Position numbers and translations under genes: made by a program | Notes under the pieces: generated by a model | Seen by the model: only the letters and a program-made list of their open reading frames with translations | What the model was told of the DNA's origin: nothing | Databases searched by the model: none | Shown: one piece after another, positions 1 through 11,515 of the stretch | How the letters are laid out: each line of letters opens with the position of its first letter | How positions within the stretch are numbered: the first letter of the stretch is position 1 | Assembly (NCBI GenBank): GCA_038503035.1 | Contig: JAVSML010024698.1 | Location: 186,001-250,000, forward strand | Reading direction: 5' to 3' | Length of the DNA: 64,000 nt | Source of the DNA: Crocodylus rhombifer | Taxonomy: Eukaryota > Chordata > Crocodylia > Crocodylidae

Positions 1-1027
1 AACTGACTGTGTCTGTCTTGTGGCAGTTGATTTGTCTGTATTGATTCTTTCCTCTCCTTAGTCTGTGGTTTTGTAGGTGCTAATCATTGCTAATTAACTG
101 GCTACATTAGCTAGCAAATGTGTATTGAGCTGGTCCCTGAGTGACTCATGACTGATTAGTAACTGGTAACACAGTAGCTTAGCAGCCAGGCCTCCAGTAG
201 TTCCCCCCCAAGACAGAGACAGTTGCACAAGTACCCATGTCATGAGTTTTCCCTGTCAACAGCCAGAGGTGCAGGGCCCCAGACCCCCCCTGCACCTATC
301 TCCTTGACAGCTGGCAGGCGTCATGGCTGCAGCAGGGGTTATCATCCCTGCAGCTTTCACCCTACTGCGCCTTAACACACAGTGTCACCCATGTCATGAG
401 TTTTGCTTGTCTGCAGAATGAGGTGCAGTTTCCCCCAAACTCCTGCAGTTATCTCCTTGAAACTTGGCAGGCTTTGGGCCTGAGCAGAGGCCACCACCCT
501 TGCAGTTTTCAGCCTGTTGCACCTAAACACACACAGGGTCATCTACGTCACAAGTTTTGCCTGTCAGCAGCTTGAGGTGCATTTCCCCCCAAACCTCTGC
601 TCCGTTATTCTTGAAACTTGGCAGGCTTTTTGGCTTCACTAGGGGCCACCACTCCTGCAGTTTTTACCTCCCTGTGTTGTAACACGTAGACGTGACATGA
701 GTTTTCTTTCAAGAACTTGGGATGCAGTTCGCTCCCCAAGCCCCTGCACTGATCTTCTTGAAACTTGGCAGGCTTCATGCTCTCAGCAGAGGCTACCACC
801 CCTGCAAATGTCATCCAGATCAGACAAAAAACAACAAAGTTATAGATATTTCATTGATTCCCCATTGTACCCTATGGCTGGATCCCCAAAGCGGCTTTGG
901 AAGCTCCAAACCACTTCAGAAAGACTAACAAAAGCCAGTGCTTTGATCCAGACATGCTGCTTAAGATGCCAAAGCAACTGAAGCTTCTCTGGATCCGAAT
1001 CACGGTCCAAAGCCTCACACAGCCCTA
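1..1027. mobile_element. hAT-family non-autonomous transposon, right part
   Basis: The right end reads CACACAGCCCTA, matching (as reverse complement) the terminal inverted repeat TAGGGCTGTG of five other copies in this window (near 5.4, 5.9, 16.6, 41.9 and 57.6 kb). It is followed by CTAATTAC, a candidate 8-bp target duplication. The left end is not found, so the element is either cut by the window edge or truncated. The middle holds four ~150-bp tandem units. hAT assignment rests on TIR similarity to copies that do have 8-bp duplications. There is no transposase, so it would have moved only with help from an autonomous relative. Confidence 0.75.
234..815. repeat. Four ~150-bp tandem units inside hAT element
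   Basis: Units begin near 234, 389, 542 and 690. Each has the same order of blocks: a GTCATGAGTTTT-like start, a GAGGTGCAG block, CCTGCACCTATCTCCTTGAA, TTGGCAGGCTT, then a CAGCAGGGG-like block and CCTGCAGTTTTCA. Spacing is about 149-155 bp. The same unit recurs in the hAT copy at 16626-17611, so the repeat belongs to the transposon family and not to the locus. Confidence 0.85.
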
Positions 1028-2287
1028 CTAATTACTACATTTAAATGAACATATAGACAGTGAGATTAGGATTAGTTTACTTCACTTCAAACTGAGTCAG
1101 CATATATTCAGTAATATTAATTGCATAGGTAGATGTGCCCTGTGATCCTTTAACCCAGTTAGGGGAGCCCTTCAACCAGGAGGGGTCAGTCTTGGGTTCT
1201 GACTCTTGCTTCCAAGTCTAGTTATTCATTTTATATAAAGACCATTGTATTCAAGGTACATAAATGGCCTGACTCCAGGACCAGAATCCAGGAATTACCA
1301 CCCCTTGTGGAGTACCCCAAACACTAGGTTACAGCAGCACACTCCTTTTTTTTTTTTTTTTGCTGTCATTCAAGGCCCGTGGGGGAGCCCATGAGGGAGG
1401 GAAAGGGGTGGCTTCAGTGGGTCAATTTCAATGGGAAGCATAGAGAATGCTTTCCGCTGTGCCTAACTCATGGTTGGGTAGTTAAGGCATTGACTTGAAA
1501 AGTGTGAGGTCTAAAACCAAAGTTTCTCAATTCACGAACAAGTGCTGTAGGCAGAAGCCTATTAAGTAAAGGGTGGACTTCGGCACCACTTATAGCAGAA
1601 TAAATTCTACTGTCTGTTAGTCCAACACACTTAGATGCCTCTAAAGAGAAACTGGATTGCAATATGGTAAATCCTGTCTTGATAAGTAAGATCAGGATGA
1701 AGCCTAGCTTGATGGAGACGTGTGTCAAGTTGCTCATCAATCTGCCCACTGAGAGAATGGGATAGGTAAGTATGCATCTCCTTGGGTGGAAGAGGAGCAA
1801 AAGGTGCCTGCTGCCTCTACCAGAACGGGAAACCTATGTATCTCTGTCTGGAAAATTAGGATTCGTCTGTGGGTTTGTATTAAGCTGCTCACTGAGAGAA
1901 TGTAAGGCTCAGAAGAGGACCAGTTCTCCTAAGGGAGATAAATGGATACATTTATCAACAGACACATTGATTTTTAAGCTCCATCAAAGCAAGGACTATT
2001 TTTCTGCAAAGCACTGACTTCTTGTCATTCACAACAGCTGATAGCTACAGCAATTAATTTAATGTTGGCTTCTGTGACTTAAAGGCATGAACAAGGAATA
2101 TTGTTCAGTGTTACTGGTTTTACCTCTTTAAACATTAAGCTGAGAATTTTTACAGGTACATCAACAGTATAACAAGTGCTGTTATAAAACTAGCGCAAGT
2201 TAGAGGATCACAAATAACTGAAAAAATAAGGGAAATCAGGCTTGAACTTTCAAATTTGAACCAACTGCATTACTGAAAACAGACTCT
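1028..2287. other. Unassigned non-coding sequence
   Basis: No recognisable exon or full repeat. There is a 16-T tract at 1346-1361. Around 1478-1520 the sequence has a loose tRNA-SINE look (GTTAAGGCATTGACTTG...), but it is too degraded to call. Open frames here are short and without family resemblance. Confidence 0.4.
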
Positions 2288-3190
2288 GGGTGTGTCTATA
2301 CCAGATGCTTTACTGAGAATTAAACTAATCTACTGCACGGCAAAGTGTCACTGTATACACATAAGCACATTTACTGCACAGTAGATTAGTCTACTGGGCA
2401 GTTACTTACTACCTGTAAATACAGGTAGTAAATACAGGTAGTAAACTGTGCAGTAGATACTGCGCATTAGCATGTGTGTAGGCAATGGCCAGAAGCAAAT
2501 ATCCTCCCAGTCAGCCCCAACACGAGGGGGCCACAGAGGATGCATAACTACCCTGGTCCTGGCACTGATCAGCTCCCAGCTCCCCCCAGGAGCTGGGACC
2601 TGAGCAGCACTGGGACTCAGAAACTCCCTGCTTCCCTGCACAGCCCACAGCTGGCTGGGAACTATCCCATTCTGAGGCATGTCCCAGCAAACTCTGGGCT
2701 GCATGTAGAGTTCTCTGTGCAACCTAGGGCTGGCTGGGACCCGTCCTATTCTGGGCCAGGTCCCAGCCAGCTCCAGGCTGCATGTGGAGAGTTTCTTTAC
2801 GGCTAGCCAGTAATTGTCCTGTTTCTGGGCTGCTTGGAGAACTATTCATATGCAGCCTGGAGCTGCTGGGACCTGCCCCAGAAAGGGACAGTTCCTGGCC
2901 AGCCCCAAACTGTGTGGGGAAATCCCACTGGGCACAGAGCTTGTCCCATGTGCACAGGATAGGAAAGCTCTGCAGCAGCAGCTGTTTCCCAGCCCCATGA
3001 ACATCAGGACCCCTCCTAATGTGTATGGGACCGGGAGACAGCTTCTGCTGCAGCTGACAGAGCTTTCCTGGCCCCATACACATGGGGACCAGCTCTGTGC
3101 TCCATGCCAGCCCCCCAGGGCTAGCACCCAGGGGGAGCCTGGGGCAGAGCAGGGCAGAAGCAGCACTGCTTTGGGCTTTGAATGAATAGC
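2288..3190. mobile_element. MITE-like element with GC-rich interior, one end seen
   Basis: The left end GGGTGTGTCTATACCAGATG resembles the ends of other MITE-like blocks at 15.77, 34.35 and 55.37 kb. Just inside, segments such as AATCTACTGCACGG and CTGCACAGTAGATTAG are inverted copies of one another, and 2409-2447 has a short palindrome with a repeated AAATACAGGTAGT. From about 2480 the interior is GC-rich with loosely repeated GGCTGGGAC/CAGCC blocks, similar in flavour to 34.5-35.0 kb. No right terminus is recognisable before the CR1 at 3199. Frames open on both strands here reflect base composition, not a gene. Confidence 0.45.
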
Positions 3191-3198
3191 ACATGTAA

Positions 3199-4541
3199 AT
3201 TCATAGATTCATAGATGTAGGGTTGGAAGGGACCTAAGTAGATCAAGTCCGACCCCCTGCCCTAGGCAGGAGAGAATACGGGGCTCACATGACCCCAGCT
3301 AGGTAATTGTCAAGCCTCCTCTTAAAGACCCCCAAGGTAGAAGCCAGCACCACTTCCCTTGGAAGTTGCTTCCAGATCCTAGCTGCCCTGACCGTGAAGT
3401 AGCGCCTCCTGATATCTAGCCTAAATCTACACTCTGCCAGCTTGTAACTGTTATTCCTTGTTAGTCCGGGAGGTGCATGGATGAACAGAGTCTCTCCCAT
3501 TCCCTGCTGGTAAGTTTGTAGATGGCCACCAAGTCCCCTCTCAGCCTTCTCTTGTGAGGGCTGAACAGGTTCAGGTTCCGTAGCCTCTCCTCACAGGGTC
3601 TGCCCTGCTGCCCCCTGATTGTATGAGTGGCCCTCCTCTGGACCCTCTTGATGCTGGCCACATCTCCCCTAAAGTGGGGTGCCCAGAACTGGATGCAGTA
3701 CTCCAACTGCGGCCTGACCAGTGTCACACAGAGGGGGAGGATCACCTCCTTGGCCCTGCTCGGTGATGCATCTGTGGATGCATGACAAGGTGCAGTTGGC
3801 CTTACTGACCACGTCCTCACATTAGCGGCCAATGTTCATTTTGGAATCGATAATGACTCCAAGATCTCTTTCTGCCACTGTGCTTTCGAGAAGGGAGTTC
3901 CTCAGCCTGTAGGTATGCTGCTGGTTCTTACTGCCCAAGTGCAGTAACATGCACTTGTCAGTATTGAATCCCATCCTATTCTCATCCACCCACCCCTGTA
4001 ACCTGCCCAGGTCCAGCTGTATCCTGTCGCTCCCTTCTAGCATGCCCACCTCACCCCAGAACTTGGTGTCATCAGCAAATTTGAACAGGGTGCTTTTCAC
4101 CCCCTCGTCCAAGTTGCTAATAAAGAGATTAAACAGTGCAGGCCCAAGGACCAAGCCCTGGGGGACCCCACTGCCCACATCCCTCCAGGTTGAATATGAC
4201 CCATCCACCACCACTCTCTGGGTGCGGTCCCTCAGTCAATTTGTGACCTATCTGACTGTGTAGGCATCAATGCCACAGTGACCTAGCTTTTTAATGAGAA
4301 TGGGGTGGGAGACAGTGTAAAAGGCCTTCCTGAAGTGCAGAAAGACTACATCCACTGCTACACTTGCTTCCAATGATTTTGTGACCTGATCATAGAAGGC
4401 AATCAGGCTCGTCTGGAAGGACCTTCCCCTAATGAACCCATGCTGGTTGCCCCTGAGCATCCTTCCCAGATGTGCTCCTGGATAACTTTCTCAAAGAGCT
4501 TCCCCAGGATCAAAGTAAGACTAACACCCTCTGTGCTCTCT
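3199..4541 (-). mobile_element. CR1 LINE, 5'-truncated
   Basis: A minus-strand CR1. Its 3' tail is at the low-coordinate end, where TTCATAGATTCATAGATG at ~3202 precedes GGTTGGAAGGGACC, the standard CR1 3' UTR seen reversed. Upstream (higher coordinates) it encodes the CR1 reverse transcriptase from the palm onward. CR1 copies are typically 5'-truncated, as here, because reverse transcription starts at the 3' end and often aborts. There is no evident target duplication, which is normal for CR1. Confidence 0.95.
3285..4460 (-). pseudogene. CR1 ORF2 reverse-transcriptase remnant
   Basis: Three overlapping frames (about 4460-4248, 4214-3822 and 3832-3285) carry consecutive parts of CR1 ORF2, so the gene is broken by frameshifts. 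In order: the NQHGF...SF/FRKAF palm block, the [14 protein letters not shown] motif, the FADDTK catalytic box (equivalent to YxDD), the KCMLLHLG block, and the C-terminal region with ...[13 protein letters not shown] and KRVQRRAT. The catalytic pair of aspartates is still present. The N-terminal endonuclease is absent because of 5' truncation. Confidence 0.93.
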
Positions 4542-5199
4542 AAGAATACATTTTTTTCCTTCCATAATGAAAGAATTTAACTTCCATTTAACCTGAGAAA
4601 CTTAAGCTCTGGACACACAACATGCTAATATTGGTGTAACGTGCTCTTCCACCACTGTGAAAAAAGCAGGCACGTGATGTATGGCCCTACAATGGTGTTA
4701 TTAATCTGGTGGGGAGTTACTACAGGAAAAACAAGGAGTAAAGCTACACTAATTTAAGTGTCATATCTGTTTTACCTGTTTTACTCAGTGAAGATTATTA
4801 CTCGCTTTTCTACCACCAAGCATTGTAATAGTGGCACCACACTAACTACCCTGGGAAAGGTGGTGACCTTTCTGCTGAAGACACCAATATAACTAACAAC
4901 GGTACATATAAATTATATAAATTGTGCTGCTCTTAGTGGAAAAAAGGAAAGAAGAAGTCTTTTTGGCTGACAAAAAAATGGGAGATGTAAGCTATTCGGG
5001 GGTTGACAAACAAAAGATGATTGTTTAACTGGAAGTTAAGCTACATGACAAGAATTCATTACATGGCTTTGACCACCATCTATATGACCCATGGGATTAA
5101 AGATATAAAATCTACACAGTATGTGTGCGCATGCACACACACACATGCAAGTTACATAAACATGGATACATATATACACATACACATTGTGCATTGCAA
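4542..5199. other. Unassigned sequence with short CA-rich tract
   Basis: No gene or full repeat recognised. At about 5120-5190 there is a degenerate CA/CATA microsatellite (ACACACACACATGC, then ACATATATACACATACACA). A segment near 4615-4870 has loosely inverted blocks and could be an old MITE, but I cannot define ends. Confidence 0.4.
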
Positions 5200-5476
5200 A
5201 AATGGAGGGAATGGGCCCCTGCACTCCTGTGGGACACACCATGCACCCCAGCATCACAATGATCATGAGCCACACCTGCTACCTCAAGGTATGTAGAAAA
5301 AGCTTTTAAAGCTGCATCTATGTTTGAATCTCTGATTCTCTGAATCAGCATCAAATCTTCAGATTCGGATTCAGCTGAATCACATCATGGACAATGACCA
5401 ACAAATTGAATCACTGTCCTTGTTTCGGCCCAAATCTGAGTCCGAATTGAACAGGGCCCTCTTTGCACACCCCCTA
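5200..5476 (-). mobile_element. hAT-family element, terminal fragment
   Basis: The sequence ends TTTGCACACCCCCTA at 5476, the reverse complement of the hAT terminal repeat. Read backwards, it matches the left part of the intact copy at 41949-42650: a GATTCAGATT-rich subterminal zone, then GAATCAGTGATTC-like blocks, then CTACATACCTTGAGGTAGCAGG. The other end is missing, with truncation near 5200, so this is a one-ended relic. Confidence 0.75.
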
Positions 5477-5883
5477 ACAGCTATGTGCCTGCCACATCAG
5501 CCATTCACAGCTGCAAAACAAACAGCCAAACCAAAAAGCCAGTTCTGCACAACCACTTGCTAGAGCTACAACTACACAACTGCAATCAAAATGTTCCTAG
5601 CTACACAAACAAGAACCACAACAAACAGTTCCTACAAGAGTTAGGAAAAAATAATTTGGTTAAGAAAAATGTGTATGGTATGTAGCAATCTTAGCAACTT
5701 CCAAATGAAAGTTTTGGCGCGTTTATTTGAAGAGGAGTTTTGTCAAGTATTCTTAAAGTCAGTAGAACAAACAAGCCAAGAAAATCACCCTAGATAAAGT
5801 TGAAATTTTTAAACTTTGCCCTCTTAAAACCTGCAGGATAGACCTGTGATAAATTCAACTGCTTAGGACTCTCTTCCATTCAC
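5477..5883. other. Unassigned sequence between two hAT copies
   Basis: AT-rich, with no recognisable gene or repeat. A 66-codon open frame at 5485 has no family resemblance. Confidence 0.4.
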
Positions 5884-6729
5884 TTGAATACTAGGGGTGC
5901 ACGAAGTGGTTCCTATTCGATTCAGATTTGGAGTCAGCCTGAATCGGGCACAGTGATTCAATTTGTTGATTCAGATCACTGTTCCTGATTGGGTTTGGTT
6001 GAATCCGAATTTGAAGATTTGATGCTGATTTGGAGAATCAGTGATTCGGGCATAGAGACAGATTTAAATGTTTTTTCTACATACCTTGAGGTAGCAGGTG
6101 CAGTTTGTGAATGCTGCAATGCTGGGGCACACGGAGTGTCTTACAGGAGTGGAGGGGGGCCCTTCACATGCTCAGCGGCGAATCCAGAAGTGGACCAGAA
6201 GTACTTCCGATCCACTTCCGGGTTTGCTGGGGAGCGTGCTGGGGGGACCTAGGAGCTTCCCTGGCTTGGCGAGCAGCCACCGGGGGGGGGGGCCTGGATG
6301 CCCCCTCCCCCCCAGACCCAGGAGGCAGCAGTCACTGAGCTGGGAGCGTGCGGGGGGGCCCTCCTGTGTGCTCCCTGGTGGACCCAGAAGTGGACATGAA
6401 ATGCTTCTGGTCCACTTCCAGGTCTGCTGCCGAGTGCACTGGGGAGCCGCCCTCACTCCTGTGGGATGCTCCATGAGCCCCAGCATCACAGCACTGATGA
6501 ATCCCTGCTACCTAGAGGCATGTAGAAAAAACATTTAAAGCTACCTTTATGTCTGAATCTCCAAATTTTTCTGAATCTCTCCAAATTGATTTGGAGGGTT
6601 CCAATTCAAGCTGAAGAGATTAGAAGGTCCTCTGATTCAATTCAGATTCAAAGATTTAGCCACCAAATTGTGCCAAATCTCCGCCCAATCAAATCAGGGA
6701 CCAAAGCTTTGCACAGCCCTATTGAATAC
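5884..6729. mobile_element. hAT non-autonomous element with perfect 8-bp TSD
   Basis: The element proper is 5892-6721 (830 bp). It is flanked by identical TTGAATAC at 5884-5891 and 6722-6729, the 8-bp duplication expected for hAT. Terminal repeats are TAGGGGTGCACGAAG on the left and the complement of GCTTTGCACAGCCCTA on the right. Subterminal regions are rich in GATTCAGATT/GAATC motifs on both sides. The GC-rich core (6170-6440) holds GGTCCACTTCC..TGGACC-type inverted segments. There is no transposase frame. Confidence 0.92.
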
Positions 6730-7692
6730 CTTCCTTCCTTCCAGAGGCAGAGAACAGAAATCAAACCATTGCTTATAAAATACTACTCAAACTTCTGAAG
6801 GACAAAGCAATGCCTGTGTGCACTTCAATCAAATGATATCTGATAACAAAGTGAGAAGCCGCTCTGAGGGTTTGTGCATATTTGTGCTTGTGTTAATAGG
6901 ACAGACTTCTGTATGTGATTATATGCTTGTATATCCATGAGTATCCTTGAAAATTAATTACACATGAGTGTGTATTTGTGTTTTATTATTTGTCTGCAAT
7001 TGCCCAGAGGTTCATGAGTTTAGCATATATGTGCATATACATGGGCATGAATATATGGGAGGTATACATGTGAGATTGCGTGTGTGCTTGTCTGTGTAAG
7101 AACAACTGTGTGTGTGGTGTGTACATGCTTACAAACCCATGCACATAACACACATTAAAGGATGATATGAAACAATAGTGATGATGAGTGCAGAGAAGTC
7201 AGTCACTGTGAAAAGCTGCCTCTGCACTGGGCCAATAAATAATAGAAAGTCAAAGTACTCTGCAGAAGCAGGCACCGTACTGTTTGGCCTCAGGCAAAAG
7301 AGAGGAAATTCGGTGCCCACGAGGTCTAGAACAGTGGGATTAATAACACATCAATTTTAATGCAGGATTTTTTTTTTCTGCTTCACAAACAGCAAAGTGA
7401 ATGTTTGAGCATCTCAGTGGGGGGTTAATGAGGACTCTGATTAGTTATTCAGATTTCCTTACACAGCCTCAATCCATCCTGGTACCAAGAAAGAAAGAAA
7501 AAGGATTTATAAAGAAGCTCTTAAAGATATATTGCTCTGATTTCAAGGCTTACCTTGCCTGTAGGATAACCACACCAAAAAAGTTCATGAGGCAGAGCAC
7601 TGCAGTTCAAGTGTTTCAGAGATTCAACCTGCTAAGAAGCTCAGTATGTCTACACAGTCCCAGTAAAGTAGTTTTACTTATATAGCAGCTTG
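6730..7692. other. Unassigned sequence with TG-rich stretch
   Basis: Between 6860 and 7170 the plus strand is rich in TGTG/TATG words, a decayed simple-repeat look. There is an 8-T run near 7370. No gene or named repeat recognised. Confidence 0.4.
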
Positions 7693-7699
7693 CATAGAA

Positions 7700-8341
7700 T
7701 CACAGAAAGAAGGACCAGAAGGGTCCTCCAAGTCCTTCAAGGGTCCTTAAGATCATCAAGTCCACACCACTGCCATGGGCAGGGGGTAAATGGACACAAA
7801 TGAGCTCAACGAGGTATTTGTCCAGCCTCCTCTTAACAACCGCCAGAGATGGCAACTGCACCACCTCTGCTGGAAGTGTGTTCCAGATTCTAGTTACCTG
7901 TACAGAAAATAACTTTTTCCTTATGTCCAACCAAACGTTTCCTTGACTATCTTGTGTCCATTGGTCTGTGTCTTCTGGGACAGGGTAGGGGACGCTTTTC
8001 TGAAAAGTTGTTCACCTAGGTCCTGGTGTTCTCCCTTGACATATTTGTAGGCAGCTATCAAATTGCCCCTCAGCCTTCTTTTGCTCAGGCTGAAGAGTCC
8101 CAGATCCCAAAGTCTCCCCACATAGGGCCTGTCCCCCTTGATCATGCAAGTGACCCTTCTCTGCACCCTTTTGAGCTTGTCCACATCCTTCTTGAAGTGT
8201 GGTGCCCAGAAATGGATGCAGTACTCCAGCTGTGGCCTCACAAATACTGAATAGAAAGGAGAAACACCTCTCTGGATCTGTTGACGACACATTTGCTGAT
8301 GCATGCCACAGTTCTATTTGCTCTGTTGGCAACTTCATCAC
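7700..8341 (-). pseudogene. CR1 ORF2 C-terminal remnant
   Basis: Two overlapping minus frames encode the end of CR1 ORF2. Visible blocks are [44 protein letters not shown] and, near the 3' end, the TRIWNTLPAEVVQLPS segment that closes most CR1 ORF2 proteins. Frameshifts separate them. This is the 3' piece of the element split at 8400. Confidence 0.9.
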
Positions 8342-8400
8342 ACTGCTGGCTCATATTCATCTTCAGGTTGTCACCCCTACCTAGGTCCTTTTTGGATGCA

Positions 8401-9494
8401 GTTTATGACAGCCAGAACCAAAGAGATTAATAAGCAATAAATATGTGCTTCTTGGAGGCATTTGGTATTTTGCCTAAACAGGTAATATTAGTTAATACAA
8501 AGCTTATAAGTTGGTAAACTGCAAATGTAACTTGTCTGTCATAAGTTTAACCAAAATGATAAATTAACTGTTCACAGAACTGGCTGGGCCCCATAGGCAA
8601 AAGTGTAGCTGTAAGATTAGGAGACCTAACGGGTTTTTGCTCAGGGTTCATCCCTGATGATAAAACTGGATCCAACTACCTGGCACACCCAACACATTTC
8701 AGGAAAGAACATCCCAAGAAAGCATCTTCAAATAAAACCTAAAAGGGGCTGGGGCATAGGCGGAGCAATGTCAATTTCAAACGTAAAGGTGCTCCATCAT
8801 AATTTGCTTATTGGATAAACCCAAGTCTGGGTAGTAACCTTTTATGATAATTTTTAACACCTTTAAATCCCATAGGGTAACAGCTATAGGGTAACATTGC
8901 GAGTGGTTCTGAGGCCAACAGATTAACATAAGACTAGGTATAAAAAGCAAGTGCATCAGGTAACCAGTAGGAAGGAGGGAACAGTCATTTCTTTTCCACA
9001 CCCAGACCCCAGACTCCTGGTGTGAGGATTGGATCCTGATCAAGGGACCTTCCATGGTAATCCTCTAACAGCGTTGATCGGGGACACCTGACTTCACTGG
9101 AATCACTTGACGCATACCTGGCATTGAGGGACTATCGATAAGTTGCCAACCCATGTCTGTCTATTTGATGTTTTGAACAGCCCAGTGGCTAATACCCTCA
9201 CAGTGCCCAGTTGGCCTGCAACAGAATTGATCTATCTGCTGTTATTATCTGTTATTATTTATGATTAGCTCTTTAATACTGCATTATCTGCTTATTGCAC
9301 TTATCTTTCTGTTAATTGTTGTGTATGTGTAAGCTATAATAAATTTGCCTTCACTTCACTCCCAACTTTGCCTCCTCGATCTGAAACTGAATCAAATAGC
9401 CCAGTTGGCCTGTAATAAAATTGATACACTCACAGTGCCCAGCTGGCCTGTGACAGCAGTGCCAGCCAGTGGACCACCACCCATGGTACAGATA
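8401..9494 (+). mobile_element. Solo-LTR-like insertion in CR1
   Basis: About 1.1 kb of non-CR1 sequence separates two parts of one CR1. It has a TATA box (TATAAAAAGC at ~8939) and, 400 bp downstream, a polyadenylation signal (AATAAA near 9341), the layout of an LTR promoter and terminator. It ends with three copies of a CAGTGCCCAGTTGGCCTG-type block at 9197, 9399 and 9429. I cannot fix TG...CA ends or a target duplication, so the family and exact borders are open. Confidence 0.45.
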
Positions 9495-9604
9495 TGGTAA
9501 GAGTTCTTTCTACCCAGATAAAGGACCTGGCATTTGTCCCTGTTGAACCTGACCTGGTTTTGTTCAGCCCTTAGGACCAGTCTGTCAAGGTCATTCAGAT
9601 AAGA

Positions 9605-10335
9605 TTCTGAATGACAGCCAGCATGGCTTCATTGCAGGCAAGTCTTGCCTTACCAACCTCATTTCCTTCTATGACTAGGTAACTTGCCACCTAGACATGA
9701 GAGACCAGGTTGACATTGTATACCTTGACTTCCAAAAGGCTTTTGATCTAGTATCCCACAATATCCTGATGAGAAAATTGGAGGATTGTGGGCTTAACTC
9801 CAAGACAGTCAGGTGGGTGAGAAACTGGCTGCAGGATAGAACCCAGAGAGTCAGAGTGGATGGATTTGTGTCATCCTGGCGAGAAGTGGGCAGAGGTGTC
9901 CCACAGGGGTTGGTGCTCGGTCCAGTACTTTTCAATATCTTTATTAATGATTTGGATGTAGGGGTGAAGAGCTCACTGGCCAAGTTCACGGACGACACCA
10001 AGTTATAGGGAAGTGTGGTCACACTTGAAGATAGGCTACAGTTATAGGCGGACCTAGACAGGCAAGTAGGGCAGATCGGAATCTGATGAAGTTCAACATC
10101 GAAAAATGTAAAGTGCTCCACCTCTGAATGAGCAACCACCAACATACCTACAAGCTCGGTGGCACCACACTGACTAGCACCACAATGGAAAGGGACCTGA
10201 AGGTAATAATAGGTCACGGTATGAATAAGAGCCAGCAGTGTGATGCTGTAGCCAGTAGGGCAAATAATACTCTGGCATACATCAATCAACGCATTTCCAG
10301 CAAAACCAAGGAGGTGATTCTTTATCTATGAGTCT
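9605..10335 (+). mobile_element. CR1 LINE fragment inserted in older CR1
   Basis: Plus-strand CR1 ORF2, from the SQHGFIAGKSCLTN block through [27 protein letters not shown], the catalytic box FTDDTK and the ISSKTKEVIL block. It is truncated at both ends, lacking 5' sequence and the 3' UTR. A short duplicated octamer, TTCTGAAT, borders it. The frame is interrupted by stops at about 9678, 10006 and 10045. The opposite orientation of the flanking CR1 shows this is a separate copy. Confidence 0.85.
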
Positions 10336-10535
10336 TTCTGAATCCTTGACCTCTCCTATGATGTGCCCACTTGTCTCCACAGTTTGGTATCATCCACAAA
10401 CTTAATAACTGCACTTTTTGCTCTCTCGTCCAAGTCATTAATAAAGATATTAAAAATCATGGGCCCAAGCACTGATCCCTGGGGTATGCTACTGGAGACA
10501 GCCTTCCAAGATGGAGCCACCCCATCAATTAAGAC

Positions 10536-10865
10536 TCATTGGGATCGACAGCTGAGCCAGTTCCCAACCCACCTCACTTTAGCCTGATCTAGGCCAGTAC
10601 TCTCCAACTTAACTGAGAGGATTTCATGGGAAACAGTATCAAAGGCCTTGCTGAAATCTAGGTAGATGATGTCAACCTCCTGTCCCATGTCCAGGTGGTT
10701 AGTTACCTGGTCATAAAAGAACACCAGATTTGTTACGCATGACCTCCCCTCTACAAAGCCATACTGGTTGCTTCTCAGTATCCCACCAGATGCAAGCTTG
10801 TCAGTGACCTCCTCAATGACAATTTTTTCAAAGATCTTCCCCAGAACTGAAGTCAGACTGACCAA
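10536..10865 (-). pseudogene. CR1 reverse-transcriptase palm, split copy
   Basis: A single open minus-strand frame contains the SLTSVLGKIFEKI block, the NQYGFVEGRSC..NL block and YLDFSKAFDTVSH, all standard CR1 RT segments in the right order. The FVDDTKLW catalytic box follows in another frame near 10400. It is the 5'-most preserved part of the split CR1. Sequence upstream to ~11085 still resembles CR1 (a WKKVNMV-type block). Confidence 0.9.
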
Positions 10866-11085
10866 TCTATAGTTGGCAGGGTCATCCCTCTTTCTTAAAC
10901 ATAGGTACCATGTTCACCTTCTTCCAGTCATTAGGGACAACTCCTGATTCCACGATTCCTCAAACAGCCTCACTAGAGGCACTGTTTGAGCTCAGCCAGC
11001 TCTTTCAGCACTCTCAGGTGAAGGTCATCTGGACACTATCATGGGCACCATTAAAAAATGTGGTTCAGTACAACTTGAAGCCAAA

Positions 11086-11369
11086 CCTGTTGTAATCAGA
11101 TGTTCAGTGGACCCTCTGCAGAAGATCCCAGAGTACAGAAAGCTTGCTCAGTGTCCTTTATATAAAAATTAATCCTCAAACAGTTTATCTAGAAAGAATG
11201 AGTCCAGATCAACCATTTGAGTAAGCAACTCCCTCCCCTTCCCTTCCGCCCTCCAGAACATGCCACAGCTTTCTTTGTGTGTTTAGGATGATTGTTGGTT
11301 CTGTGTAGATATGTATGTTGGACCATGGGTTTCTTGTATATGGTGGTTTGAATTTTACCACCTGTAAAT
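11086..11369. other. Unassigned sequence between CR1 and PLE
   Basis: No clear family. It may be decayed upstream PLE coding sequence, because the PLE reverse-transcriptase frame becomes readable at about 11370. Confidence 0.3.
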
Positions 11370-11515
11370 ATAGGTGGTTTTTACCAACTGTAATATACAG
11401 CCCAGCTCTCTGATACCACCAAGTTTGCAGTAAGGAGAATACCTGTGACTGCTCCCTCACAAATCTCAAAAGGGCCTTCAGCCAACAAGGACACTCCTCG
11501 AAGAGAGAGATCCCA

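Larger units (their letters stand above)
7693..11085 (-). mobile_element. CR1 LINE split by two later insertions
   Basis: Three minus-strand CR1 pieces lie in the order of one element read from its 3' end: 7693-8400 (3' tail and C-terminal domain), ~9495-9604 (the NRDKCQVLYLG block just after the RT catalytic box), and 10336-11085 (RT palm up to the FVDD-TKLW box). The gaps hold an LTR-like block (8401-9494) and a plus-strand CR1 (9605-10335). The octamer TTCTGAAT occurs at both edges of the plus-strand insert (9605-9612 and 10336-10343), a plausible duplication. Protein continuity across the gaps supports one original insertion. Confidence 0.8.

Noticed and set aside
1470..1530. tRNA-derived SINE or tRNA gene
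   Set aside because: Only a vague A-box-like stretch; no cloverleaf, no B box, no tail.
5120..5190. Coding sequence rich in His/Thr across the CA tract
   Set aside because: Microsatellite translation only.
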